DNA from: JACPYF01 sp964348695
GTDB lineage: Bacteria > Patescibacteriota > Saccharimonadia > Saccharimonadales > Saccharimonadaceae
Length of the DNA: 64,000 nucleotides
Direction of reading: 5' to 3'
Assembly: GCA_964348695.1 (NCBI GenBank)
Contig: CAYGDI010000002.1
Span: 189,745 to 253,744, forward strand
The notes under the pieces were generated by a model that was given only the letters and a program-made list of their open reading frames with translations, searched no databases and was not told where the DNA came from. A program made the position numbers and the translations under genes. Shown in pieces: positions 57,636 through 64,000 of the stretch. Numbering within the stretch: the first letter of the stretch is position 1; every line of letters begins with the position of its first letter.

Positions 57636-58657
57636 ACATCTACTCCGTTTTCCGAATCATTATTAGTGCGGGCTTTTCGTGCTATCACAGCCTGTATATC
57701 GTCGTCTTTATCAAATTCGTCTTGTATTTTGTCACCTATCAATGCTTCGATGACATCTTCGAGACTCACAACCCCTACCGTCTCGCGCACTTCATTGACT
57801 ACTATAAACAGCTGATGCTTCACACGCAAGAAAGCTGTTAGTGCTTCTTGGAGATTGTGTGTTTCGAGAATATAAAATACTTTCTTTTCCATTGCTTTTT
57901 GCGCTGTTACTGATTGTTTGCTTTCGATATTGAGCAGTTGTTTAATATGCAGCACACCAACAACGTGATCAATGTCTTTGTTGATAACCGGTATGCGACT
58001 ATGCCCTGTCTTATGTAGACTGTCTAGAACAAGAGGGCCAAGCAGCTCTTTTTGCTCGACGCTATCTATAACTGCACGCGGAGTCATGATGTCTTTTACT
58101 AATTTTTCCCGAAAATGTAGACTGTGCGTTAGCAATCGTATCTCCTGATCAGAAAGAACGCCTGTTGCTTGCGCAACAAGATGGAGCAACTCTTGTTTTG
58201 AACTAATAACAAAATCTTGTGTAGGATAAACTGGTGGTACACGTAGAAAACGCAGGGCTGGCTGGATTTTTTTCAGCATCTGGATCAATTTTGGCTCGTA
58301 GGGATCATACAAAGAATGTGCTATACGAACGATCACACCTAGTCGAGCAGCTAGACTGCTGCCAACAATCAACACCACACTCGCTGCTGAGCCGATCAAC
58401 CAACCCAGAGCTGCGATACTAGAAACAACCAATAAAACCGACAATAGCACTTCGACAACATACCTTAGTGTGATGATATCTTGCAGCATATACTGTTTTG
58501 TCAGCAATTGAGAGGCCTCGGCGTCTTTTTGCCGAGCTTTTCTATTGAGTTCAAAATCTGTTACCAAGAGTGGTATTAGTGATAGGCTACGAACTAAACA
58601 AAGCAAAACAAAGAGACTTGCCTGTAGTAACAAAAAGACTGTTGTTGCTGTATCCAT
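57632..58657 (-). CDS. CNNM/DUF21-CBS membrane protein (hemolysin-like)
   Basis: 341 aa: DUF21-like membrane part about 1-115 with four helices, then a CBS pair (about 185-310; VKDIMTPRAVIDSVEQ, HSRIPVINKDIDHVVGVLHIKQLL, LFIVVNEVRETVGVVSLEDVIEALIGDKIQDEFD). Family members are linked to Mg2+ or Na+ transport. The C-terminal CorC domain is missing. Confidence 0.88.
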   Translation of the reverse strand: MDTATTVFLLLQASLFVLLCLVRSLSLIPLLVTDFELNRKARQKDAEASQLLTKQYMLQDIITLRYVVEVLLSVLLVVSSIAALGWLIGSAASVVLIVGSSLAARLGVIVRIAHSLYDPYEPKLIQMLKKIQPALRFLRVPPVYPTQDFVISSKQELLHLVAQATGVLSDQEIRLLTHSLHFREKLVKDIMTPRAVIDSVEQKELLGPLVLDSLHKTGHSRIPVINKDIDHVVGVLHIKQLLNIESKQSVTAQKAMEKKVFYILETHNLQEALTAFLRVKHQLFIVVNEVRETVGVVSLEDVIEALIGDKIQDEFDKDDDIQAVIARKARTNNDSENGVDV

Positions 58658-58715
58658 TAACTATTATTGTAGCCTACTTTAGTGGTATTATATAGTCAGT
58701 TGAAGGAGGAATTGT

Positions 58716-59408
58716 ATGAATAAAACTCGATGGATTGTATTTTCTGTTATCTGTGTCCTTGTCTTGGGCGTATTGGTTGTAACAAAAAAAGATAATGACA
58801 TAAATATAGATAATATTGATGCAGGCAAGGTTGTGAGTGCAAACAAAACCGACCGCAAAATAGGCGATCATGTATTTGGTAGCGATCAAAAAAAAGTCAT
58901 ACTAATAGAGTATGGAGATTTTCAGTGTCCCGGATGTGCTAGTTTGTTCCCGAAGCTGAAACCACTCAAAGAACAATATAAAGATCAGCTAACATTTGTT
59001 TTCCGTAATTTTCCACTAACCTCTATCCACCCAAATGCCCTTGCGGCAGCAACAGCAGCCGAAGCGGCTGGACTACAAGGAAAATGGTGGGAATATCATG
59101 ACATGTTATACGAGAACCAAAATGAATGGTCTAGTGTTGATTCAGATAAAAGAACGAGTATTTTTGTTGGGTATGCTCGCGATCTAGAGCTCAATATAAA
59201 AACATTTGAAAAAGATCTCTCAAACGAAGCTATTTCTCAAAAAATCTCTCGAGATCAAGCGCTAGGTACAAAAATAGGCGCGACATCAACACCTACCCTA
59301 GTTCTCAACGGTAAAAAACTCGCTCAGAGCGAATGGTCAAATTCTGAAAAATTAGAAACAACCATACGAAAAGCCATAGAAGAAAGCGGGCAAACACTTA
59401 CTGAATAA
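58716..59408 (+). CDS. DsbA-like thiol-disulfide oxidoreductase
   Basis: 230 aa, membrane anchor about 6-23, thioredoxin fold with active site QCPGCAS (Cys71, Cys74) and cis-proline loop ATSTPTLVLNG. Introduces or shuffles disulfides in exported proteins; several cysteine-containing secreted proteins in this window could be clients. AAGGAGGA precedes the ATG. Confidence 0.93.
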   Translation: MNKTRWIVFSVICVLVLGVLVVTKKDNDINIDNIDAGKVVSANKTDRKIGDHVFGSDQKKVILIEYGDFQCPGCASLFPKLKPLKEQYKDQLTFVFRNFPLTSIHPNALAAATAAEAAGLQGKWWEYHDMLYENQNEWSSVDSDKRTSIFVGYARDLELNIKTFEKDLSNEAISQKISRDQALGTKIGATSTPTLVLNGKKLAQSEWSNSEKLETTIRKAIEESGQTLTE

Positions 59409-59411
59409 ACA

Positions 59412-59442
59412 AAGAGACTCACGATAATCTCGTGAGTCTCTT
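59412..59442. terminator. Hairpin between the DsbA-like gene and the 30-aa ORF
   Basis: Thirteen-base-pair stem AAGAGACTCACGA/TCGTGAGTCTCTT (59412-59424 with 59430-59442); serves either direction. Confidence 0.75.
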
Positions 59443-59448
59443 GTGTAT

Positions 59449-59541
59449 TTAGTGTGCAATATACATTTGCCACTTCGCCGGCTCGATCACTACTTCGATC
59501 TTTTTTGCACGGCTCGGTACTTTGTTGATGTCAATTAGCAT
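59449..59541 (-). CDS. 30-aa small ORF with structured leader
   Basis: ATG 59541 to TAA 59449. Upstream are GGAG three bases and AAGGAG eleven bases before the ATG. Peptide MLIDINKVPSRAKKIEVVIEP..., basic middle, aromatic end (KWQMYIAH). It is bracketed by a terminator and a leader hairpin, as an independent small gene would be. Function unknown. Confidence 0.5.
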   Translation of the reverse strand: MLIDINKVPSRAKKIEVVIEPAKWQMYIAH

Positions 59542-59569
59542 CTTCTCCAAAGCTCCTTGTTTATGGACT

Positions 59570-59624
59570 TGTTTTTGCCTTCGACCAAGTGCACCTGGGT
59601 CTTACGTAAGTTTTGGCAAAAACA
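59570..59624 (-). promoter_or_regulatory. Stem-loop leader before the 30-aa ORF
   Basis: Ten-base-pair stem TGTTTTTGCC/GGCAAAAACA (59615-59624 with 59570-59579) enclosing the palindrome CTTACGTAAG and a small GACC...GGTC hairpin, ending 12 bp before the ribosome site. Confidence 0.5.
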
Positions 59625-59678
59625 TAGAGTCCAGACTACCACACCTGCAAAGCCCGGGTCAAACACTTTTTTGCTAAA

Positions 59679-60608
59679 TTAGAATATTCTTCCTTTTCTA
59701 CCCAGTAAAAAGACAGTTATTGTCAGCAAGATAGTCACTCCTAGAATTGCAAAATACGTCCACCAATCGTCCTGAAAAGGTAAATGCACATTCATACCGT
59801 ACATACCGTAGACTACATTTGGTAGCGCAATGATAACTGTCGCAGCTGTCAAAATTTTCATTGACCGGTTTAGGTTGTTACTAGCAATAGTAGCGTGGGC
59901 ATCTCGTATACTGCTAATACTTTTGATGTAGCTACGACATGCTTCGATAGATTGTTCTGAGGCAAGTGTGAGATCTTCTACAATATCCTCATCTTGCTGA
60001 TAAAGTTCTATGTGTTTACCCACCAATAGCCGATGTAGCATAGCAGACATCGGCTGCAAACCTGAAAGAAAATCGTTCAGTTCGTCCTCGATTGTTACAA
60101 AATCAATAAAATCTTGGTTGACAACCTCGTGGGTACGTAGTCGTGTACGAATGCCTTTTATACGCTTGCCAATATTATTGATATAGACATTGTACTGGTC
60201 AACGATCTGTGCAAGGATCTGTAAAAATAATTTGTTTTTTTGTGTAGTTGAAAAGTGCAATTTACCGCTCATAAATTGTTGCAATCTAGGGGTTGATCTC
60301 ATAGATACAGTGATGATAGCTTTTGGACTGAGTACAATCAATAGTGGTGAAGTCGATAGTTCTAGATCGTCTTCTGCATAGGCAAATCTCAAAAAGATAT
60401 ATAGACTGTCATCTTCTCGCTCCATTCTTGGCATCTCTTCGCTATCAAGTGCATCGCTGAGATGTCCAGCATCAAGACCAAACTTTTCTACCAAATAGTC
60501 TAACTCTTCAGCAGTAGGATGCTCGACACACACCCAAGAACCTGCTCGGTGTTTTTCGAGTGTCAACAAATCGCTAGAACGAACGTCCTTGTAAAAATAA
60601 GATATCAT
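59679..60608 (-). CDS. corA: CorA-type Mg2+/divalent cation channel
   Basis: 309 aa: cytoplasmic funnel with long helices (IGKRIKGIRTRLRTHEVVNQDF), two C-terminal helices and the selectivity signature YGMYGMN before the second helix. The basic end GRKGRIF is typical. TATACT lies 9 bp before the ATG. Confidence 0.94.
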   Translation of the reverse strand: MISYFYKDVRSSDLLTLEKHRAGSWVCVEHPTAEELDYLVEKFGLDAGHLSDALDSEEMPRMEREDDSLYIFLRFAYAEDDLELSTSPLLIVLSPKAIITVSMRSTPRLQQFMSGKLHFSTTQKNKLFLQILAQIVDQYNVYINNIGKRIKGIRTRLRTHEVVNQDFIDFVTIEDELNDFLSGLQPMSAMLHRLLVGKHIELYQQDEDIVEDLTLASEQSIEACRSYIKSISSIRDAHATIASNNLNRSMKILTAATVIIALPNVVYGMYGMNVHLPFQDDWWTYFAILGVTILLTITVFLLGRKGRIF

Positions 60609-60681
60609 ACCACAAGCAGTATACCAGTTAAAAAACTACTAGGGTAGCCATAATCACTTTCAACTTTTCAGAAAAATCTTA

Positions 60682-60687
60682 TATAAT
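60682..60687 (+). promoter_or_regulatory. -10 box of the response regulator gene
   Basis: TATAAT, seven bases before ATG 60695; predicted leaderless. Confidence 0.55.
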
Positions 60688-60694
60688 GATATCG

Positions 60695-61069
60695 ATGAGT
60701 GCAACAAAAATCGCAATTATTGAAGATGACGGCGTCATACGTCAGATGTACCGCATGAAATTCGAGAGCGAAGGTTTTGAGGTTGAGACGGCCGAAAATG
60801 GCCGTGATGGCGTAGCACTGGTGCAGCATATGAAACCAGACGTCATACTACTAGATATGCATATGCCAGAAATGGATGGTGCAACTGCCCTTTCTAAAAT
60901 ACGAGCTGAAAAATGGGGGAAAGATATTCCCGTCATGGTGCTGACAAACCTGGGCGAAGAAGAGTCGCCAAAGAATCTCCGGGCACTGGGCATCAGTGGC
61001 TATATTGTAAAAGCTGATTTCACCCCAAGACAGGTCGTTGCTCGGGTCAAGGACGTATTAGCTAGTTAA
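60695..61069 (+). CDS. Single-domain response regulator
   Basis: 124 aa CheY-like receiver: acid pair EDDG, phospho-acceptor aspartate in PDVILLDMHMPEMDG, switch threonine in VMVLTNLG and lysine in YIVKADF. No output domain and no adjacent histidine kinase, so the partner is elsewhere. ATG 60695 is preferred to the upstream ATG at 60686, which overlaps the -10 box. Confidence 0.92.
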   Translation: MSATKIAIIEDDGVIRQMYRMKFESEGFEVETAENGRDGVALVQHMKPDVILLDMHMPEMDGATALSKIRAEKWGKDIPVMVLTNLGEEESPKNLRALGISGYIVKADFTPRQVVARVKDVLAS

Positions 61070-61072
61070 ACA

Positions 61073-61378
61073 ATGTTAATTGAAACTCTATATTACGCAG
61101 CAGGGCTATTTGCACTTTTAGTCTCAATCCCTTCGATCGTGAGATTACTGCAAACAAGATGTAGCGACGAATTCAGTATTACATCTTGGGTCGGTTGGCT
61201 AGGATACCAGATCGTTGCGCTGGCTTACTCTATCCAAATACAGGCACAGGCATATATAGTCATCAATATTGTATGGATTAGTTTTTATATAGTCATGCTG
61301 ATTCTCATTGTAAAATACCGAAAACCAGTGAAAAAAATGAGAAAATACAAAATGAAACAGCGCCACCGTCGAGCTTAA
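61073..61378 (+). CDS. SemiSWEET/PQ-loop membrane protein
   Basis: 101 aa with three helices: AAGLFALLVSIPSIVRLLQT, SITSWVGWLGYQIVALAYSIQ, AYIVINIVWISFYIVMLILI and a strongly basic tail. The small half-transporter layout with PQ-like proline (SIPSI) fits SemiSWEET sugar carriers that work as dimers. Three bases after the response regulator; ends overlapping folD tail-to-tail by 4 bp. Confidence 0.7.
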   Translation: MLIETLYYAAGLFALLVSIPSIVRLLQTRCSDEFSITSWVGWLGYQIVALAYSIQIQAQAYIVINIVWISFYIVMLILIVKYRKPVKKMRKYKMKQRHRRA

Positions 61379-62172
61379 TTTTTGTATACTGCTCGAATAA
61401 GATTATCGAACAGTGCAGCTATTGTCAGCGGACCAACACCACCTTTTGCAGGCGTAATTGTAAGATCTTGTCTCTGGTAAACATCTTCATCTAGATCACC
61501 TACTGTCTTGCCACCTTCAGAGCTCGTACCTGCATCGACAACAATACTATCTACTGGCACCATTTCACTACTAATCAAATGTGGTTGACCTGTTGCAGAG
61601 ATGATAACATCGGCTTTCTTGAGCTCACCCTGAAGATCGTCTTTTTTACCAATTGCCACAACATCATATCCAGCACTTTGCCACATACGCAGCAGCGGTG
61701 CACCTACTAACCTACCCTTTCCCACAATAACTATATGTTTGTTTCTCAGATCAATGTTATAGCCTACAAGCAGCCAATCAATAGCTTGTGGTGTGGCAGC
61801 ATCATACAATGCACCAGAACCTAAACCATCGACATCTTTATGTGGGGCTATGCAGTTGATAATTTCATCTGTCTGAGATGTATCATCTAGGGGCAGCTGG
61901 ACAATAATACCGTGTACATTCTCATCTTTGTTGAGTGTTTTGACCGTTGCAACAGCATCTTTTTGACTAATATTGTGTATGTCTACTTTTATTTGTATAT
62001 CTTCGCCGTACTGTTTTTTTAGACCAATATACGTCTCGATCACTGGATCATTTTTTGTCACAACTATGGCAAGACATGGTTTTATATGGTCGGCCTGTAT
62101 TAATGCTCTAACCTGCCCTGCTTGGCGTTGCTGTATGTAAGATGCAAGATCCGCACCACTGAGTAATTTCAT
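61375..62172 (-). CDS. folD: Bifunctional methylenetetrahydrofolate dehydrogenase/cyclohydrolase
   Basis: 265 aa. Catalytic region YIGLKKQYGEDI (catalytic Lys expected in YxxxK), VHGIIVQLPLD, DVDGLGSGAL, NAD(P) loop VGKGRLVGAPLL and TPAKGGVGPLTIAALFDN. Supplies formyl-tetrahydrofolate for fMet-tRNA and purines. The usual SxxVG is GRLVG. Confidence 0.95.
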   Translation of the reverse strand: MKLLSGADLASYIQQRQAGQVRALIQADHIKPCLAIVVTKNDPVIETYIGLKKQYGEDIQIKVDIHNISQKDAVATVKTLNKDENVHGIIVQLPLDDTSQTDEIINCIAPHKDVDGLGSGALYDAATPQAIDWLLVGYNIDLRNKHIVIVGKGRLVGAPLLRMWQSAGYDVVAIGKKDDLQGELKKADVIISATGQPHLISSEMVPVDSIVVDAGTSSEGGKTVGDLDEDVYQRQDLTITPAKGGVGPLTIAALFDNLIRAVYKN

Positions 62173-62264
62173 AAGTACTAGTATACTTTATATATGCCAT
62201 CTACGAGTTGGTTTGTGGATGCAGAAATAAAAACTATTTAATAGCAAGGACAATAGTACCTATT

Positions 62265-62288
62265 CAAAAACCGCCCAAATGGACGGTT
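62265..62288 (-). terminator. Terminator of tRNA-Lys
   Basis: Eight-base-pair stem AACCGTCC/GGCGGTT with one G-U pair (62281-62288 with 62269-62276), then T5 on the minus strand. Confidence 0.8.
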
Positions 62289-62295
62289 CATGAAT

Positions 62296-62372
62296 TGGAG
62301 GGCCAGGTGGGACTTGAACCCACGACACCCTGCTTAAGAGGCAGGTGCTCTAACCAGCTGAGCTACTGGCCC
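62296..62372 (-). tRNA. tRNA-Lys (anticodon CUU)
   Basis: Acceptor GGGCCAG/CTGGCCC, D arm GCTCAGCTGGTTAGAGC, anticodon loop CTCTTAA, T arm GTGGGTTCAAGTCCCAC, CCA encoded. The discriminator base is U where A is usual for Lys. Confidence 0.93.
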
Positions 62373-62481
62373 GTATAAAAACTAATTTTGTGGAAATGTA
62401 CAATTCTTTCTTTTAAGAATAATTATGAGTCAGAGCACATGTGCTTATTGTATATTGTCGTAGAAACAAGTTTCTACTTTG

Positions 62482-62498
62482 CAGCTGAGCTACAGTCC
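62482..62498 (-). other. tRNA 5'-half-like fragment
   Basis: GGACTGTAGCTCAGCTG resembles the first 17 bases of a tRNA (acceptor and D-arm start), but no anticodon or T arm follows. The rest of 62373-62540 shows only short palindromes (AGCACATGTGCT; GTAGAAAC/GTTTCTAC) and no gene. Confidence 0.25.
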
Positions 62499-62540
62499 AC
62501 GTCAATTAACAGATACGACTATACCACATTTTGCGATATA

Positions 62541-62990
62541 TTACAGCTCTACAAATATACTCTTGCTGCCGGGCGATGCGCCGCCATATCCAGCAAAGCG
62601 TAGCCATTCTATATCGAGTCTTTTGACAACATACTGCCCTGCATCTATTTTTGCGATTGGCGGCAGCCAGTCTTTTTCTGAACCATATATCTCTGCCATC
62701 GCATGCATGACTTTGCCGATTGTATCATTGTCTTCGACGCTAGACGCGAGGCCACGCGCCTGGAGAGTACTGTTATCTTTGCGGTCATACATCAGTGCGC
62801 TGAACCGTGGATCTTGATCTAGATTGTGTATTTTTTTGGTGTCTTGTTTTGATAGAACAAACCACTCTTTTGCAGATGATGCATGTACGTATACAGCTGC
62901 ACTGTGAGGTACGCCTTTGTGGTCAGAAGTTGCCAAAGCAATAACACGATGTTTTGCGATGTATTCGAGTATTTTATCTTCTTGAGTCAT
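62541..62990 (-). CDS. Pyridoxamine 5'-phosphate oxidase-like FMN protein
   Basis: 149 aa split-barrel: RVIALATSDHKGVPHSAAVYV, WFVLSKQDTKKIHNLDQDPRFSALMYD, ARGLASSVED, then IEWLRFAGYG. Likely flavin or heme-cofactor binding reductase; true PNPOx residues are not all present. Confidence 0.85.
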   Translation of the reverse strand: MTQEDKILEYIAKHRVIALATSDHKGVPHSAAVYVHASSAKEWFVLSKQDTKKIHNLDQDPRFSALMYDRKDNSTLQARGLASSVEDNDTIGKVMHAMAEIYGSEKDWLPPIAKIDAGQYVVKRLDIEWLRFAGYGGASPGSKSIFVEL

Positions 62991-62996
62991 GCAATT

Positions 62997-63761
62997 TTAT
63001 GGCAAGTCTACAGGGACAAGTTCTTGCCAGCCGGCAGTAGGGTGCTGCCATTCTACTTTCACCTCAATCGCTGCGTCACCGTAGTCAACTGCACCAATAT
63101 ACCACGACGCAGTACCTGTACCGTTATAGTTGCCATACTGCGTAGTTTGCATTGAATTTGTATATACTCCATCTAGATATACTGCAACTCGAACCATAGC
63201 AGTACCTACATAACCGGGAGGTCGTGGTGTTGCAACTAGCTGAAATGAACCCTTGAGGGGTGTCTTTGATTCGACCTCTATAGAGCCGTACTCACTCGAA
63301 CCTGAAACAGTTTGCCCACCCAAGCCATTACCTAGAGCTTCTTGTTGGAAACCATTACAGCCACCTGGCAACGGGTCGTTATTGATAGAACTAACATGGT
63401 AATTTACTAGTTGTTGAGAAGGCCACATACCTACTAGGTCGGTAATCTCTAGACAATAACATGTTCCTTGAGCGCACCAGCTGTAGCTACTCGCATAAAA
63501 GTAATTGCCAGTATAGTTTGCTGGTATAGTTCCCGCGGGCAGCTGGCCTAGCTGTGGATAGCCGCCTTCTTTTTTACGGTATTCTTCAATTTTCTGCCTA
63601 GCACCTGTTAGAGCGGTTTGTACTTCATCTTTTTTTGAATCTTTTATAACAGCGTTGACACCTGTGTAGGTGATCACGACAAGTACACTCATCACAACAA
63701 TCACAACTAGTAACTCTACTAGGGTAAAACCACGTGATTTGGATGTGATGCCCTTCATCAA
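62997..63761 (-). CDS. Type IV pilin-like protein (prepilin)
   Basis: 254 aa. Class III signal KSRGFTLVELLVVIV: cleavage after Gly11, Phe at +1 and Glu at +5, followed by the N-terminal helix and a larger beta-rich C-terminal domain with cysteines (CAQGTCYCLE, GGCNG). With PilM and its partner at 3.4-6.3 kb it indicates a type IV pilus or pseudopilus. The long C-terminal domain suggests a major pilin or adhesive pilin. Confidence 0.9.
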   Translation of the reverse strand: MMKGITSKSRGFTLVELLVVIVVMSVLVVITYTGVNAVIKDSKKDEVQTALTGARQKIEEYRKKEGGYPQLGQLPAGTIPANYTGNYFYASSYSWCAQGTCYCLEITDLVGMWPSQQLVNYHVSSINNDPLPGGCNGFQQEALGNGLGGQTVSGSSEYGSIEVESKTPLKGSFQLVATPRPPGYVGTAMVRVAVYLDGVYTNSMQTTQYGNYNGTGTASWYIGAVDYGDAAIEVKVEWQHPTAGWQELVPVDLP

Positions 63762-63804
63762 TCTGGATTATACAGTATGCATAAGCGTTAATCAAATATG
63801 ACGA

Positions 63805-63890
63805 ATATCGGGCTTTGCCCTCCTCAGCTCAGTCATGCTTGCAGTAAACTTCTGTGCGTGACTTCGCTGCACCGAACCTTACGGTTCTCG
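63805..63890. repeat. tRNA-associated repeat, copy 2
   Basis: About 80 bp from ATATCGG through CACCGAACC to a small GAACC/GGTTC hairpin; related to 44073-44150. It lies just beyond the terminator of tRNA-Arg. Confidence 0.65.
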
Positions 63891-63907
63891 CATGCTTACG
63901 CATGCAA

Positions 63908-63949
63908 CCAATTTAAAAATCCCAGCATTTGCTGAGATTTTTAAATTGG
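63908..63949 (-). terminator. 19-bp terminator hairpin overlapping the tRNA-Arg CCA end
   Basis: Stem of 19 bp (63908-63926 with 63931-63949, one G-U pair on the minus strand) with a four-base loop. The CCA of the tRNA (63947-63949) is the outermost part of the stem. Confidence 0.85.
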
Positions 63950-64000
63950 TACACCCGACAGGATTCGAACCTATGGCCTTCGGCTCCGCAAGCCGACGCT
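63947..64000 (-). tRNA. tRNA-Arg (anticodon GCG), 5' part cut off
   Basis: Visible part: anticodon arm TCGGC-TTGCGGA-GCCGA (anticodon GCG), variable loop, T arm TAGGTTCGAATCCTG, acceptor 3' strand and ACCA. The rest lies beyond the window. Confidence 0.85.

Noticed and set aside
1..64000. UGA recoded to glycine as in Gracilibacteria/SR1
   Set aside because: Conserved proteins end at or before UGA where expected (for example the recombinase and FtsB-like gene), and no in-frame UGA interrupts conserved motifs.

Overview
The window is a gene-dense, moderately AT-rich stretch of a bacterial chromosome. The best fit is a Patescibacteria/CPR genome, most likely a Saccharibacterium (TM7). Reasons: a Gram-positive-like cell wall set (MltG, LysM-CHAP, Rpf-like protein, MurC, MurJ), a PilM-type pilus block, an archaeal-type AspRS, an AlaRS without its C-terminal domain, a serine recombinase whose C-terminus is encoded by a tRNA, very short intergenic gaps, and first genes that appear to be transcribed without a leader. 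UGA acts as a stop codon. The taxonomy is inference; no rRNA is present.

Layout. 1-6.3 kb (all minus): obgE (cut by the window edge), a LysM-CHAP wall hydrolase that probably starts at ATT behind an upstream ORF, mltG, ruvX, and a membrane-protein/pilM pair. 6.4-9.2 kb: a 944-aa SF2 helicase fused to a full sigma-70-like module. 9.3-15.4 kb: alaS, then iscS/DUF218/mnmA (a tRNA thiolation unit) and small unknown genes. 15.5-21.9 kb: tatD, metG, a phospholipid synthase, a YfiH-like gene, rsmA and an Rpf-like gene, a block resembling metG-tatD-rpfB/yabE-ksgA of Actinobacteria and Firmicutes. 22-28.7 kb: pcrA/uvrD, an acidic tail-anchored protein, and a pyk-pgk-tpiA glycolytic run. 28.8-31 kb: a DUF11-like surface protein and a G+C-rich secreted protein between structured, inverted flanks. 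31.3-31.8 kb: a PaaX/Cas2-like gene between two near-identical palindromes. 31.9-38.7 kb: lepA, murJ, ftsH, tilS and a hydrolase.

38.7-44 kb is an accessory island ending at tRNA-Met: a PHP-ABC ATPase (defence-like) with a small partner, a lipoprotein-like exported protein, a roughly 120-nt structured RNA with its own promoter and terminator, a structured leader with a 49-aa ORF, and a serine recombinase. 44-48.9 kb: tRNA-Ser beside a repeat also found next to tRNA-Arg, a 49-aa ORF, an operon of a membrane protein, a lone ATP-cone and a cysteine-less disulfide-oxidoreductase homologue, an ECF-like sigma factor, initiator tRNA, an FtsB-like protein, a roughly 270-nt pseudoknotted RNA gene and tRNA-Ile(CAU). 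48.9-64 kb: an ABC-2 exporter, MFS protein, murC, mscS, archaeal-type aspS, CBS/DUF21 protein, DsbA-like protein, corA, response regulator, SemiSWEET-like protein, folD, tRNA-Lys, a flavin-reductase-like protein, a type IV pilin and a partial tRNA-Arg.

A recurring regulatory theme is a -10 hexamer only 4-12 bp before the start codon of first-in-operon genes, while internal genes, exported proteins and island genes carry Shine-Dalgarno sites. The least expected items are the helicase-sigma fusion, the palindrome-bounded PaaX/Cas2 gene, the two unassigned RNA genes, and the island.
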